NCBI RefSeq assembly: GCF_041261445.1
Contig: NZ_JBGCCU010000002.1
Coordinates: forward strand, 496,001 to 560,000
Direction of reading: 5' to 3'
Length of the DNA: 64,000 nucleotides
Source: Catenulispora sp. EB89
Lineage (GTDB): Bacteria > Actinomycetota > Actinomycetes > Streptomycetales > Catenulisporaceae
Shown here: positions 15,179 through 22,844 of the stretch, piece after piece
Layout: the number at the start of each line of letters is the position of its first letter
Numbering within the stretch: the stretch's first letter is position 1
The notes under the pieces: model-generated
The model's database searches: none
Told to the model about the DNA's origin: nothing
The model's input: the letters and a program-made list of their open reading frames with translations, nothing else
Program-made: the position numbers and the translations under genes

Positions 15179-16498
15179 GTGAGGTCCTTTCGGAGTCGAC
15201 GACACAACGGCGTGTCCGTCGCCCGGTCCGCGGGAGTGCTGCTGGCACTCGCGGTGGCCGCGACGGCGAGTTGTTCGGCGACCGGCAGCGGGAGCAGCGG
15301 CGGTAGCGGCAAACCGACGACGGCTGCGCCGACAGCAGGAACAGCGGGACCAACGGTTCCGACGGTGAAACTCGACGGGCCGGTCTACGGAACACCCGCC
15401 GATGGCGGGGACAAGGTGTTCGCCGCCACAGAGAACGACACGGTCTACGCGCTCTCACCGACCGACGGGTCGGTGATCTGGAGCAGGCATCTGGCCGAAC
15501 CCTTTAGGCCGCACGGGTGCGGGAACATCGTTCCCCTGGGCATCACCGGGGCTCTGGTATACGATCCCGCGTCTCATCTCGTGTACGCGGTCGCCGAGGA
15601 TGCGAACGCGCACCATGTGTTGTACGGACTCAGCGCCGCGGACGGCCACGTCGTCTCGCGTGCGACGGTCGATCCCCCGGTCGGCGACCAGGCCTTCCTG
15701 CAACAGCGTCCGGCGCTGACGCTGTGGCACGGACATGTGTTCGCGGCCTTCGGGGGCTTGTCCGGGGACTGCGGTACCTATACCGGAGCGGTCGCATCCG
15801 TAGACACCGCCTCGGGATCCGTCAATTGGTTCGAGGCCTCATCGGACGGACGCGGAGGCATGTGGGCTCCCGGCGCCGCGTCGGGGGGCCCGGACCGCCT
15901 GTACTTCTCGATCGGCAACGGCAACGGAGATAAGGCAAGCCAACCCTTCGACGGCACCGACTCGGTCGTGGCGCTGGACGAGAACGCCAAGCGGGTGGAC
16001 TTCTTCGCGCCGGCATCATGGGCCGCCGACAACGCGTCAGACCTCGATCTGGGCTCGATGAACCCGGTACTGGCCGCCGGACATGTGATCATCGCCGGTA
16101 AATCAGGACAGGGATACCTCCTGGATCCGACGCACCTCGGCGGCATCGGCGCGGGCACGGCGTTCGCCGCGTGCGCCGCCTTCGGGGCGGCCGCGGTGCG
16201 GGGCGACGTGGTGTACCTGCCGTGCGCGGACGGCACGCGCGCGTTCCGGATCGGGAGCCAGGCGACGCAGCTGTGGCGTGCGGCGCACACCAACGGACAG
16301 CCGGTCGTGGCCGACGGCCGGATCTGGGCCACCGACTACGACGCCGGCGTGCTCTACGCGCTCGATCCGGCGACGGGACAGACGACGCGGCAGGTGTCGA
16401 CCGGCGCGTTGCCGCATTTCGCCACGCCGGCCGCCGTCGGGGGCAAGCTGTTCCTCGGGACGATGACGGGGGTCGCGGTCGTCAGTGCGACGCCGTAG
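15179..16498 (+). CDS. Exported PQQ-type beta-propeller lipoprotein
   Basis: A 439-residue protein with a basic N-terminus, a hydrophobic stretch (about 15-30) and a lipobox-like ATASC with Cys32, then a Ser/Gly/Thr linker. The body has repeated blades of the PQQ/quinoprotein type: VFAATENDTVYALSPTDGSV, VYAVAEDANAHHVLYGLSAA, GAVASVDTASGSVNWFEA and GVLYALDPATGQT. No catalytic quinoprotein residues are evident, so a binding or scaffold role outside the membrane is more likely than an enzyme. The GTG start lies 27 bp after ndgR, so read-through from ndgR is possible. Confidence 0.75.
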   Translation: MRSFRSRRHNGVSVARSAGVLLALAVAATASCSATGSGSSGGSGKPTTAAPTAGTAGPTVPTVKLDGPVYGTPADGGDKVFAATENDTVYALSPTDGSVIWSRHLAEPFRPHGCGNIVPLGITGALVYDPASHLVYAVAEDANAHHVLYGLSAADGHVVSRATVDPPVGDQAFLQQRPALTLWHGHVFAAFGGLSGDCGTYTGAVASVDTASGSVNWFEASSDGRGGMWAPGAASGGPDRLYFSIGNGNGDKASQPFDGTDSVVALDENAKRVDFFAPASWAADNASDLDLGSMNPVLAAGHVIIAGKSGQGYLLDPTHLGGIGAGTAFAACAAFGAAAVRGDVVYLPCADGTRAFRIGSQATQLWRAAHTNGQPVVADGRIWATDYDAGVLYALDPATGQTTRQVSTGALPHFATPAAVGGKLFLGTMTGVAVVSATP

Positions 16499-16520
16499 CC
16501 TTCGACTCCAGGTCGCCGCT

Positions 16521-16575
16521 CCCTGAGTCAGGGCCCCGTCACAGGCAGGGCCCCCTCAGTCAGGGCCCCCTCAGT
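16521..16575. repeat. Palindrome and 15-bp tandem repeat at the folD 3' end
   Basis: CCCTGAGTCAGGG (16521-16533) is a perfect palindrome. Two identical adjacent 15-mers follow (16546-16560, 16561-16575), reaching the folD stop. The block separates convergent genes and may act as a terminator. Confidence 0.6.
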
Positions 16576-17411
16576 CAGCGCCGCACAAGCTGCCGCCGCG
16601 CCGCCTCCACGGTCTGCTCCAGCAGCACCGCGATGGTCATCGGCCCGACGCCGCCGGGCACCGGCGTGATCAGGCTCGCCTTCTCCGCCGCGCTGTCGAA
16701 GTCCACGTCGCCGACGTTGCCCGGGTTGTAGCCGGCGTCGATGACGACCGCGCCGGGCTTGATGTCGGCACCCGTGATGAACCTCGGCCTGCCGACCGCC
16801 GCGACCAGGATGTCCGCCTGCCGTGTGTACGAGGCCAGGTCGGCCGTGCGCGAGTGGCAGTACGTCACCGTCGCGTCCCGGGCCAGCAGCATCATGCCCA
16901 CCGGCTTGCCGAGGATCGGGCTGCGGCCGACCACCACCGCGTGCTTGCCGGCCGGGTCGACCTCGTACTCGTCGAGCAGGCGCAGGATCCCGCCGGGGGT
17001 GGCGGAGACGAAGCCGGGCTCGCCGAAGGCCATCGCGGCGAAGGAGTGCATCGTCACGCCGTCCACGTCCTTGGCCGGGTCGATGGCCTCGAAGGCGGCG
17101 CGTTCGTCGATGTGCGGCGGGACCGGGTGCTGGAGCAGGATGCCGTGCACGTCCGGGTCCTGCGACAGCTCGGTGAGCGCGGCGACGAGGGTGCCGGTGG
17201 TGATGGTGTCCGGCAGTTCCACGTGCCAGGAGCCGATTCCGGCCTTCGCACTGCGGTTCTGCTTCATCCGGACGTAGGTCACCGACGCCGGGTCCGAGCC
17301 GACGAGCACGGTCGCCAGGCACGGCGTCACGCCGTTGGCGGTCAGGGTGGCCGCGTCGGCCGCGGCCTGGTCGACGATGCGCCGGGCCGCGGCGGTTCCG
17401 TCCATGAGCAT
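16575..17411 (-). CDS. folD: Bifunctional methylenetetrahydrofolate dehydrogenase / cyclohydrolase
   Basis: A 278-residue FolD that oxidises 5,10-methylene-THF with NADP and hydrolyses the methenyl product to 10-formyl-THF. Marks: SVTYVRMKQNRSAKAGI (YxxxK catalytic pair), GILLQHPVPPH, VVGRSPILGKPVGMMLL and the C-terminal TPVPGGVGPMT. ATG 17411 is chosen because AGGAGG stands 7 bases upstream; the longer frame to 17456 would read through the riboswitch. A ZTP riboswitch in the leader links it to purine/one-carbon status. It has its own promoter downstream of the MenJ-like gene. Confidence 0.95.
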   Translation of the reverse strand: MLMDGTAAARRIVDQAAADAATLTANGVTPCLATVLVGSDPASVTYVRMKQNRSAKAGIGSWHVELPDTITTGTLVAALTELSQDPDVHGILLQHPVPPHIDERAAFEAIDPAKDVDGVTMHSFAAMAFGEPGFVSATPGGILRLLDEYEVDPAGKHAVVVGRSPILGKPVGMMLLARDATVTYCHSRTADLASYTRQADILVAAVGRPRFITGADIKPGAVVIDAGYNPGNVGDVDFDSAAEKASLITPVPGGVGPMTIAVLLEQTVEAARRQLVRR

Positions 17412-17440
17412 GAGCGCGCCTCCTGGGCGGCTTGTCACGA

Positions 17441-17524
17441 AGTCGCCCAGGCGCACGGCAAAGACACGGTGTCAGGCCGCTCCCCGGTGGTGTCCCACCT
17501 CAGCGCCAGTCACGGCCCGACAGC
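17441..17524 (-). promoter_or_regulatory. ZTP/ZMP riboswitch (pfl motif) controlling folD
   Basis: On the minus strand the leader holds the conserved pfl elements in order: GGGCCGTGACTGGCG, then GGTGGGA-CA-CCACCGGGGAGC with its paired GGTGG/CCACC, a variable loop, and the 3' GCCGTGCGCCTGGGC (17446-17459). folD is a classic target of this class, which senses ZMP/ZTP when 10-formyl-THF runs low. The final CCTGGGCG can pair with CGCCCAGG (17422-17429 region), which includes the first half of the folD AGGAGG. This points to translational control: ligand binding frees the ribosome-binding site. The aptamer match is strong and the pairing model is inferred. Confidence 0.9.
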
Positions 17525-17553
17525 ACTCTATTTGAAAACGCCGCTGATGCCAG
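17525..17553 (-). promoter_or_regulatory. folD promoter
   Basis: A -35 CTGGCA (17548-17553), 17-bp spacer and -10 TAGAGT (17525-17530). Transcription would start just upstream of the riboswitch aptamer, 3 bp or so after the stop of the upstream gene. Confidence 0.5.
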
Positions 17554-17555
17554 TC

Positions 17556-18866
17556 CTACGCGTCCGGCGCGATCTTCGCCATCGCGTTGATGATGCGGTC
17601 CATCGCGTCGCCACCCTTGGGGTCGGTGAGGTTGGCGAGCATCTTCAGCGTGAAGCGCATCAGCATCGGATGCGACAGCCCGCGCTGGGTCGCCAGGCGC
17701 ATCACCTTCGGGTTGCCGATCAGGCTCACGAACAGCCGGCCCAGCGTGTAGTAGCCGCCGTAGGTCTCCTTCAGCACCCGCGGGTACGCCGACAGCGCCA
17801 GCTCCCGCTCCGGCCCGGAGGGACGCGCCAGGGCCTGCGCGATCACGTCCGCGGCCAGCTCGCCGGACTCCATCGCGTAGGCGATGCCCTCGCCGTTGAA
17901 CGGGTTCACCATGCCGCCGGCGTCGCCGACCAGCAGCACGCCGCGGGTGTAGTGCGGCTGGCGGTTGAAGCCCATCGGGAGCGCGGCGCCGCGGATCGGC
18001 TCGGTGCGGTTCTCCTCGTTGAAGCCCCACTCCTCGGGGGTGTTCTTCAGCCAGGCGCGCAGCAGGTCCGGGTACTTGACGTTGCGGAAGGACTTGGTGG
18101 TGTTCAGGATGCCCAGGCCCACGTTGGAGGTGCCGTCGCCCATGCCGAACACCCAGCCGTAGCCGGGGAGCAGGCGGGTGCCGTCCCAGAGCTCCAGCCA
18201 GGACTCCAGGTAGTCGTCGTTGGTGCGCGGCGACTTGTAGTAGGTGCGGTAGGCCACGCCCATCGGCCGGTCGTCGCGCTTGTGCAGGCCCAGCGCGATC
18301 GACAGCCGGGTGGAGTTGCCGTCGGCGGCGACGATCAGCGGGGCGTGGAAGGCGGTGTCGCGCTTGCCGCCGTCGGCGTCCGTGATGCGCGCGGTCACGC
18401 CGATCACCCGGTTGCTGCGCGGGTCCACCACCGGACCGGTGACGTTCGTGTTCTCGTGCAGCCGGGCCCCGGTCTTCTGCGCCTGGCGCGCCAGGATCTG
18501 GTCGAAGTCGGCGCGCGGCCGCACCAGCCCGTAGTTCGGGTAGGCGGCCAGCTCCGGCCACGGCAGCTCCAGCCGCATGCCGCCGCCGAGGATCCGCAGG
18601 CCCTTGTTGTGCAGCCAGCCGGCCTCCTCGGACGTGTCGACGCCCATCCGCACCAGCGACTTCACCGCACGCGGCGTCAGTCCGTCGCCGCACACCTTCT
18701 CCCGCGGGAACTGGGACTTCTCCAGCAGCAGGACGTCCAGGCCGGCGGTGGCCAGATGGTGGGCCGTCGCCGAGCCCGAGGGCCCGGCCCCGACCACGAT
18801 GACGTCGGCGACGTTCTCCGAGGGCACGGCCTCGCTCGGAGCGGTGGAAGAGGTTTGCGCGGTCAC
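17556..18866 (-). CDS. Geranylgeranyl reductase family flavoprotein (MenJ-like)
   Basis: A 436-residue FAD protein. It starts with ADVIVVGAGPSGSATAHHLA (dinucleotide-binding GxGxxG), continues with LLLEKSQFPREKVCGDGLTP, the reductase hallmark around residues 45-65, and has the second FAD motif GVLLVGDAGGMVNPFNGEGI. In mycobacteria MenJ saturates one isoprene of menaquinone; in archaea relatives reduce lipid chains. The neighbourhood of menG and mqn genes favours a menaquinone-tail role. GTG 18866 is chosen over the longer frame because GGGCGG precedes it and the extra N-terminus is low-complexity. Confidence 0.82.
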   Translation of the reverse strand: MTAQTSSTAPSEAVPSENVADVIVVGAGPSGSATAHHLATAGLDVLLLEKSQFPREKVCGDGLTPRAVKSLVRMGVDTSEEAGWLHNKGLRILGGGMRLELPWPELAAYPNYGLVRPRADFDQILARQAQKTGARLHENTNVTGPVVDPRSNRVIGVTARITDADGGKRDTAFHAPLIVAADGNSTRLSIALGLHKRDDRPMGVAYRTYYKSPRTNDDYLESWLELWDGTRLLPGYGWVFGMGDGTSNVGLGILNTTKSFRNVKYPDLLRAWLKNTPEEWGFNEENRTEPIRGAALPMGFNRQPHYTRGVLLVGDAGGMVNPFNGEGIAYAMESGELAADVIAQALARPSGPERELALSAYPRVLKETYGGYYTLGRLFVSLIGNPKVMRLATQRGLSHPMLMRFTLKMLANLTDPKGGDAMDRIINAMAKIAPDA

Positions 18867-19052
18867 CCGCCCGATTCTAAGCGCAGGCGGGTCGGGACCT
18901 GCGCGAGGGCCGGGCAGTGCGGCACACGGCGCGCACACGAGTCGCGGCACCCGCGATCCAGCAGGCGCGGACCGGCGAGCGGCGCTGCTTGACGCCGAAG
19001 CCACCGAGTTGATGCCGAAGCCGGTCAGCCATCCCTCACAAGCGCGCCGCCG

Positions 19053-20678
19053 CTACGGCGCCACCCCGCCCCGGCTCGGCGCCGGCTTGAGCTTCGCCGT
19101 GTTGTCCACCGCCGGGTGCGCCTGGCCGGCCGGGCCGGCCGCGAAGGCCAGCAGCATGTTGGCCGTCACCTGCTGCGCGAAGGTGTGCGCGGCGGCATCC
19201 ATCTTGTCCGTGCAGCCGCCGCTGACCAGGGCGCAGTTCCAGCGCATCGTGCCGGTCGCGAAGACCCCGGCGCCCGAGGGCACCGTGTAGTACGCCGAGT
19301 CCGCGTAGGAGGCCTTGCCCTGGCAGGTGATCGGCGAGTGCGTCAGCGCCTCGATCGGGTGCGGGGTCGAGGAGTCCGACACCACCCGGTCGTACTCCAC
19401 CCCGATCAGCCCCTTGAACGACTCCCCCGCGTGCGCGTTCGTGCCGGCCAGCAGCCAGGACGTGGGGTCGTACACGACCATGTTGGCGTTCGCCGGGTTG
19501 CACTCGTAGAAGACGCCGGTCAGCACGTTCTCCGGCCGCGGGTCCGGCGGGTTGCGCCAGTCCTGGGTCGCCTCCTCCGGGTTGGTCACGTGCATCGGGT
19601 CCTCGGCCGCGTCCTTGTAGTCCACCTGGATGCGGTCCTTGCCCAGCGGCGAGTCCTGGAAGCGGATGTGGCGGAAGATCGCGTTGGCGCCGAGGAAGGC
19701 GAGGTTCGTCCCGGCGTCGCGCGCCTGCGTCAGGGTCTGGCGCATCTGCGTCGAGTAGTACTCGTCGTGGCCCAGCGAGATGATCGCCCGCGCGCCCTGG
19801 AACAGGCCGGGGTTCTCGTGCAGGTCGAGGTCGGTGGCGTAGGCGAGCTGCAGGTTGTGGGACGCGGCCAGCTTCTCGGCGAACACGATCGAGGACTGCT
19901 CGTAGGTCTGGAACCGGTCCGCGCCGGTGGTGTCGTACGGCCGGTCGAAGGACACGATGCGCGCGCGGTGCGCGTAGTCGTTGTGCGGTCCGCCGCTGTA
20001 GAGGTCGTAGCCGCCGTACGAGTTGTAGGCCTGCCACGTGGTGACACCGTTGATCAGCACCACCTTGCCGGCCGTGGACGTCGACCTGACGGTGATCGGC
20101 ACGAACCGCGCGCCCTTCACCTTGCCGCCGACCGCGTCCAGCCGGATCAGGTACGAGCCCTCGGGCCAGTTGCCGGTGGCCACCGTCAGGGACGGCTGCC
20201 AGGTCGTGCTGACCGTGTTCACCTGAGACTCGACGGTGTACTTCGGCTGCACCTTCCCGGGCGTCGCGTCGGACTTCCACACCTGCCGGGCCTGCGTCCC
20301 GCCGTAGTAGCCGATCCGGTACGCGGTGGCTGTGAACTGCGGCGCGGCGGTGTTGACGTACAGCTTGAAGCTCTGTCCGGAGGTCACGGCTATCTGGTCG
20401 GCGTAGCCCTCGATCCCGTGGTCCTCGCCGGAATCTATGCCCTTGTTCCAGTTGGCCGTGCCGGGCTGGGCGTTCTCGGCCGCGACGTTCAGGGCCCCAG
20501 CGGGAGCCCCAGTAGGTCCGCCGGGACTCGCGCCGGAAGCACCACCCTGAGTGGTACCCGGCGCCCCGCCGTTGTTCGGACCCGACTGCTTCGAGCCGCC
20601 CCCCGAACACGCCGCCGCCGATGCCACCATGAGCACCGCGGCGACGAGCGCTGCCGCCCGGCCTATTCGAGCCTTCAC
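19053..20678 (-). CDS. Exported lipoprotein with N,N-dimethylformamidase large-subunit-like domain
   Basis: A 541-residue protein. Signal peptide and lipobox give Cys24 in ASAAACSGGG, then a Gly/Pro/Gln-rich linker. The body contains YVNTAAPQFTATAYRIGYYG (a beta-rich N-terminal module), NSYGGYDLYSGG, then RARIVSFDRPYDTTGADRF, LDLHENPGLFQGARAIISLG and HDEYYSTQMRQTL. These stretches resemble the C-terminal region of N,N-dimethylformamidase large subunits found in many exported actinobacterial proteins. The true substrate is unknown. Its GTG starts 4 bases after the menG stop, so translation is probably coupled to menG. Confidence 0.75.
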   Translation of the reverse strand: MKARIGRAAALVAAVLMVASAAACSGGGSKQSGPNNGGAPGTTQGGASGASPGGPTGAPAGALNVAAENAQPGTANWNKGIDSGEDHGIEGYADQIAVTSGQSFKLYVNTAAPQFTATAYRIGYYGGTQARQVWKSDATPGKVQPKYTVESQVNTVSTTWQPSLTVATGNWPEGSYLIRLDAVGGKVKGARFVPITVRSTSTAGKVVLINGVTTWQAYNSYGGYDLYSGGPHNDYAHRARIVSFDRPYDTTGADRFQTYEQSSIVFAEKLAASHNLQLAYATDLDLHENPGLFQGARAIISLGHDEYYSTQMRQTLTQARDAGTNLAFLGANAIFRHIRFQDSPLGKDRIQVDYKDAAEDPMHVTNPEEATQDWRNPPDPRPENVLTGVFYECNPANANMVVYDPTSWLLAGTNAHAGESFKGLIGVEYDRVVSDSSTPHPIEALTHSPITCQGKASYADSAYYTVPSGAGVFATGTMRWNCALVSGGCTDKMDAAAHTFAQQVTANMLLAFAAGPAGQAHPAVDNTAKLKPAPSRGGVAP

Positions 20679-20682
20679 AGGC

Positions 20683-21378
20683 TCAGTCTTCCTTATACGC
20701 GCGATGCAATGCGACGATTCCGCCAGTCAGGTTACGGTGCGCGACCCTGCGCCAACCCGCGGCACCGATCACGGCCGCGAGTTCCCGCTGGTCCGGCCAG
20801 GCGCGGATGGACTCGGCGAGATAGACGTAGGCGTCCGGGTTCGAACTCACCTTCGTCGCCACCGCGGGCAGCGCCTTCATCAGGTACTCGATGTACACGG
20901 TGCGCAGCGGCGCGAGCGTCGGGTGCGAGAACTCGCAGACCACCAGCCGCCCGCCGGGCTTGGTGACGCGCAGCATCTCGCGCAGCCCGCCCTCGGTGTC
21001 CTGGACGTTGCGCAGCCCGAAGGAGATCGTCACCGCGTCGAAGACGCCGTCCCGGAACGGCAGCCGCGTGGCGTCCCCGGCGGCGAACGTCAGGTGCGGC
21101 AGCCGGCGCTTGCCGACCTGCAGCATGCCGAGCGAGAAGTCGCAGGAGACGGTGTCCGCCCCGGCGGCGTGGAACGGCTGCGTGCTGGTGCCGGTGCCGG
21201 CCGCCAGGTCCAGGACGCGCTGCCCGGGCCGGGCGTCCACGGCCTGCCGCACCGCCCGGCGCCACAGGCGCGTCTGGCCGAGCGCGAGCACGTCGTTCGT
21301 CAGGTCGTAGCGCTCGGCCACGCCGTCGAACATGGCGGCGACCTCGTGCGGCTGTTTGTCCAGGGATGCTCGGCTCAC
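20683..21378 (-). CDS. menG: Demethylmenaquinone methyltransferase
   Basis: A 231-residue class I SAM methyltransferase of the UbiE/MenG family, which adds the C-methyl group in the last step of menaquinone synthesis. Signatures: [20 protein letters not shown] at the N-terminus, SAM-binding [35 protein letters not shown] and [20 protein letters not shown]. The length is typical. It is upstream of and nearly overlapping with the dimethylformamidase-like lipoprotein gene, and follows the deaminase gene on the same strand with a 42-bp gap. Confidence 0.95.
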   Translation of the reverse strand: MSRASLDKQPHEVAAMFDGVAERYDLTNDVLALGQTRLWRRAVRQAVDARPGQRVLDLAAGTGTSTQPFHAAGADTVSCDFSLGMLQVGKRRLPHLTFAAGDATRLPFRDGVFDAVTISFGLRNVQDTEGGLREMLRVTKPGGRLVVCEFSHPTLAPLRTVYIEYLMKALPAVATKVSSNPDAYVYLAESIRAWPDQRELAAVIGAAGWRRVAHRNLTGGIVALHRAYKED

Positions 21379-21420
21379 GGGGCGATTCTCTCACCCGGGG
21401 TGCCCGGCTCCCGTACCGCC

Positions 21421-22707
21421 TCAGACGGTGCGGTGCACGATGGTGCCGCCGAGCACGGTCGCCACGCAGGTCCCGTGGTCGATCAGGCGCCGGTACGGAT
21501 CGCTGTCGCCTTCCTCAACGCCGCCTGCTTCAGCGCCGCCTTCCTCAACGGAGAACACCGCGAAGTCGGCGCGAACCCCGGGCTCCAGCCGTCCGACCCC
21601 GTCCGGCCCCTCGGTCAGCCCGAGCGCGACCGCGCCGCCGAGCGTCGCCGCCTCCACGATGCGCCGGTCCAGATCCTCGGCGGCGTACCCCTGTGCGCGG
21701 GCCACCGCGCGCAACGCCCGCGCCTCGTCGAGCAGGTCGAGCGACGGCGAGGAAGCAGCCGAGTCGGTGCCCACCCCGATCGGCGAGCCCTCCGCCAGAT
21801 ACGCGGCGACCGGCGGCTCGCCGGCCTCCAGGATCCGGTTCGAGCGCACGCACAGCGCCACCGCCGTCCCGCGCTCCCGCAGCAGCGCCCGGTCGGACTC
21901 GCTGACGTGGATGCCGTGCGCGATGTGGCAGTCGTCGCCGAGCGCGCCGCGCGCGTCGGCCCACTCCACCGGCGTCATGCCGGTGCCGCGGTCGAGGATG
22001 TCGGAGAAGTCGAGCCCGAACTGCTTGGCGTTGTCGGCGAAGGGGCCGGTGCCGGTCAGCACGTACTCCGATTCCTGCGTGGTCTCGGCGATGTGCGGGT
22101 GCAGGCGCCTGCCGCGCTCGTGCGCGATGGTGACGCAGTCCTCGTACACGCCGGTGCTGATGGTGAACGGCGTGTGCGGCGAGACGCCGCGCGCCGGGCC
22201 GCCGGCCCCGTCCACCGCCGCGACGAGCTCGGCCCGCTTGCCGGCCGCCCACGAGGCGTCGTCGGCGAAGACCGCCTCGATGTAGGCCACGCCCCGGATC
22301 CCGCTGCGCGCGATCGCCGAGAGCACCACCGGCTCGGTGACGATGTCCGCGACCGCCGTCGTCCCGGTCTTCAGATACGCGTGCAGCCCGCGCCGCGTGG
22401 ACTCCTGCCACATCGCGTCGGTGAAGGTCGCCCGGCGCTCGACCATCTGGTGCAGCCACTCCGGGAACGGCAGGCCGGAGGTCGCCAGGTCCGCGAAGTC
22501 GTAGTACTGCGTGTGCGCGTGGCTGTTGACCAGTCCCGGCGTGAGGATGCCCGGCCAGTCCCGCACGCGCGCCTCCGGATGCGCGGCGACGAGGTCGGCG
22601 CGGGTTCCGACGGCGAGGACGCGGTCGTTGTCGACGACGATCGCGCCGTCGGCGATCGGGGCGGAGGTCATCGGGAGGACGAGCGGGGCGGCGTGGAGGG
22701 TCAGCAC
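21421..22707 (-). CDS. mqnX: Amidohydrolase, probable aminofutalosine deaminase (menaquinone pathway)
   Basis: A 428-residue metal-dependent amidohydrolase of the chlorohydrolase-like group. Metal ligands are seen in VNSHAHTQYYDF (HxH), HPHIAETTQE, DDCHIAHGIHV and VGTDSAASS. Members of this group deaminate 6-amino-6-deoxyfutalosine to futalosine. The presence of a futalosine hydrolase (MqnB) in the window, which needs deaminated substrate, and the position beside menG support that role. An acidic Glu/Gly insert (EEGGAEAGGVEEG) near the C-terminus looks lineage-specific. A guanine- or other nucleobase-type deaminase is the alternative. The start is GTG. Confidence 0.75.
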   Translation of the reverse strand: MLTLHAAPLVLPMTSAPIADGAIVVDNDRVLAVGTRADLVAAHPEARVRDWPGILTPGLVNSHAHTQYYDFADLATSGLPFPEWLHQMVERRATFTDAMWQESTRRGLHAYLKTGTTAVADIVTEPVVLSAIARSGIRGVAYIEAVFADDASWAAGKRAELVAAVDGAGGPARGVSPHTPFTISTGVYEDCVTIAHERGRRLHPHIAETTQESEYVLTGTGPFADNAKQFGLDFSDILDRGTGMTPVEWADARGALGDDCHIAHGIHVSESDRALLRERGTAVALCVRSNRILEAGEPPVAAYLAEGSPIGVGTDSAASSPSLDLLDEARALRAVARAQGYAAEDLDRRIVEAATLGGAVALGLTEGPDGVGRLEPGVRADFAVFSVEEGGAEAGGVEEGDSDPYRRLIDHGTCVATVLGGTIVHRTV

Positions 22708-22769
22708 CGTTCGAGGTTAAGGCACGGCGTGCGGCCGGGCCCGCGCGAGGGCTTACGGTCCGCGGAAAA

Positions 22770-22806
22770 CCGCCGGGCCGGTGCGCGGAACGCACCGGCC
22801 CGGCGG
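22770..22806 (-). terminator. Strong Rho-independent terminator of the phosphodiesterase gene
   Basis: A 16-bp perfect G+C stem with a 5-nt loop, followed on the minus strand by TTTT. It lies 38 bp past the stop of the alkaline-phosphatase-like gene. Confidence 0.85.
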
Positions 22807-22844
22807 CCTTGTCTCAGCTCACCTCGGTTGAGGTCGCGATCAGC

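Noticed and set aside
17412-17456. Longer folD start at 17456
   Set aside because: The added codons lie within the riboswitch 3' end, and a good AGGAGG precedes the ATG at 17411.
20835-20860. GGGTTCGAACT, a tRNA T-arm-like word
   Set aside because: It lies inside menG and no matching acceptor, D or anticodon arms are present.
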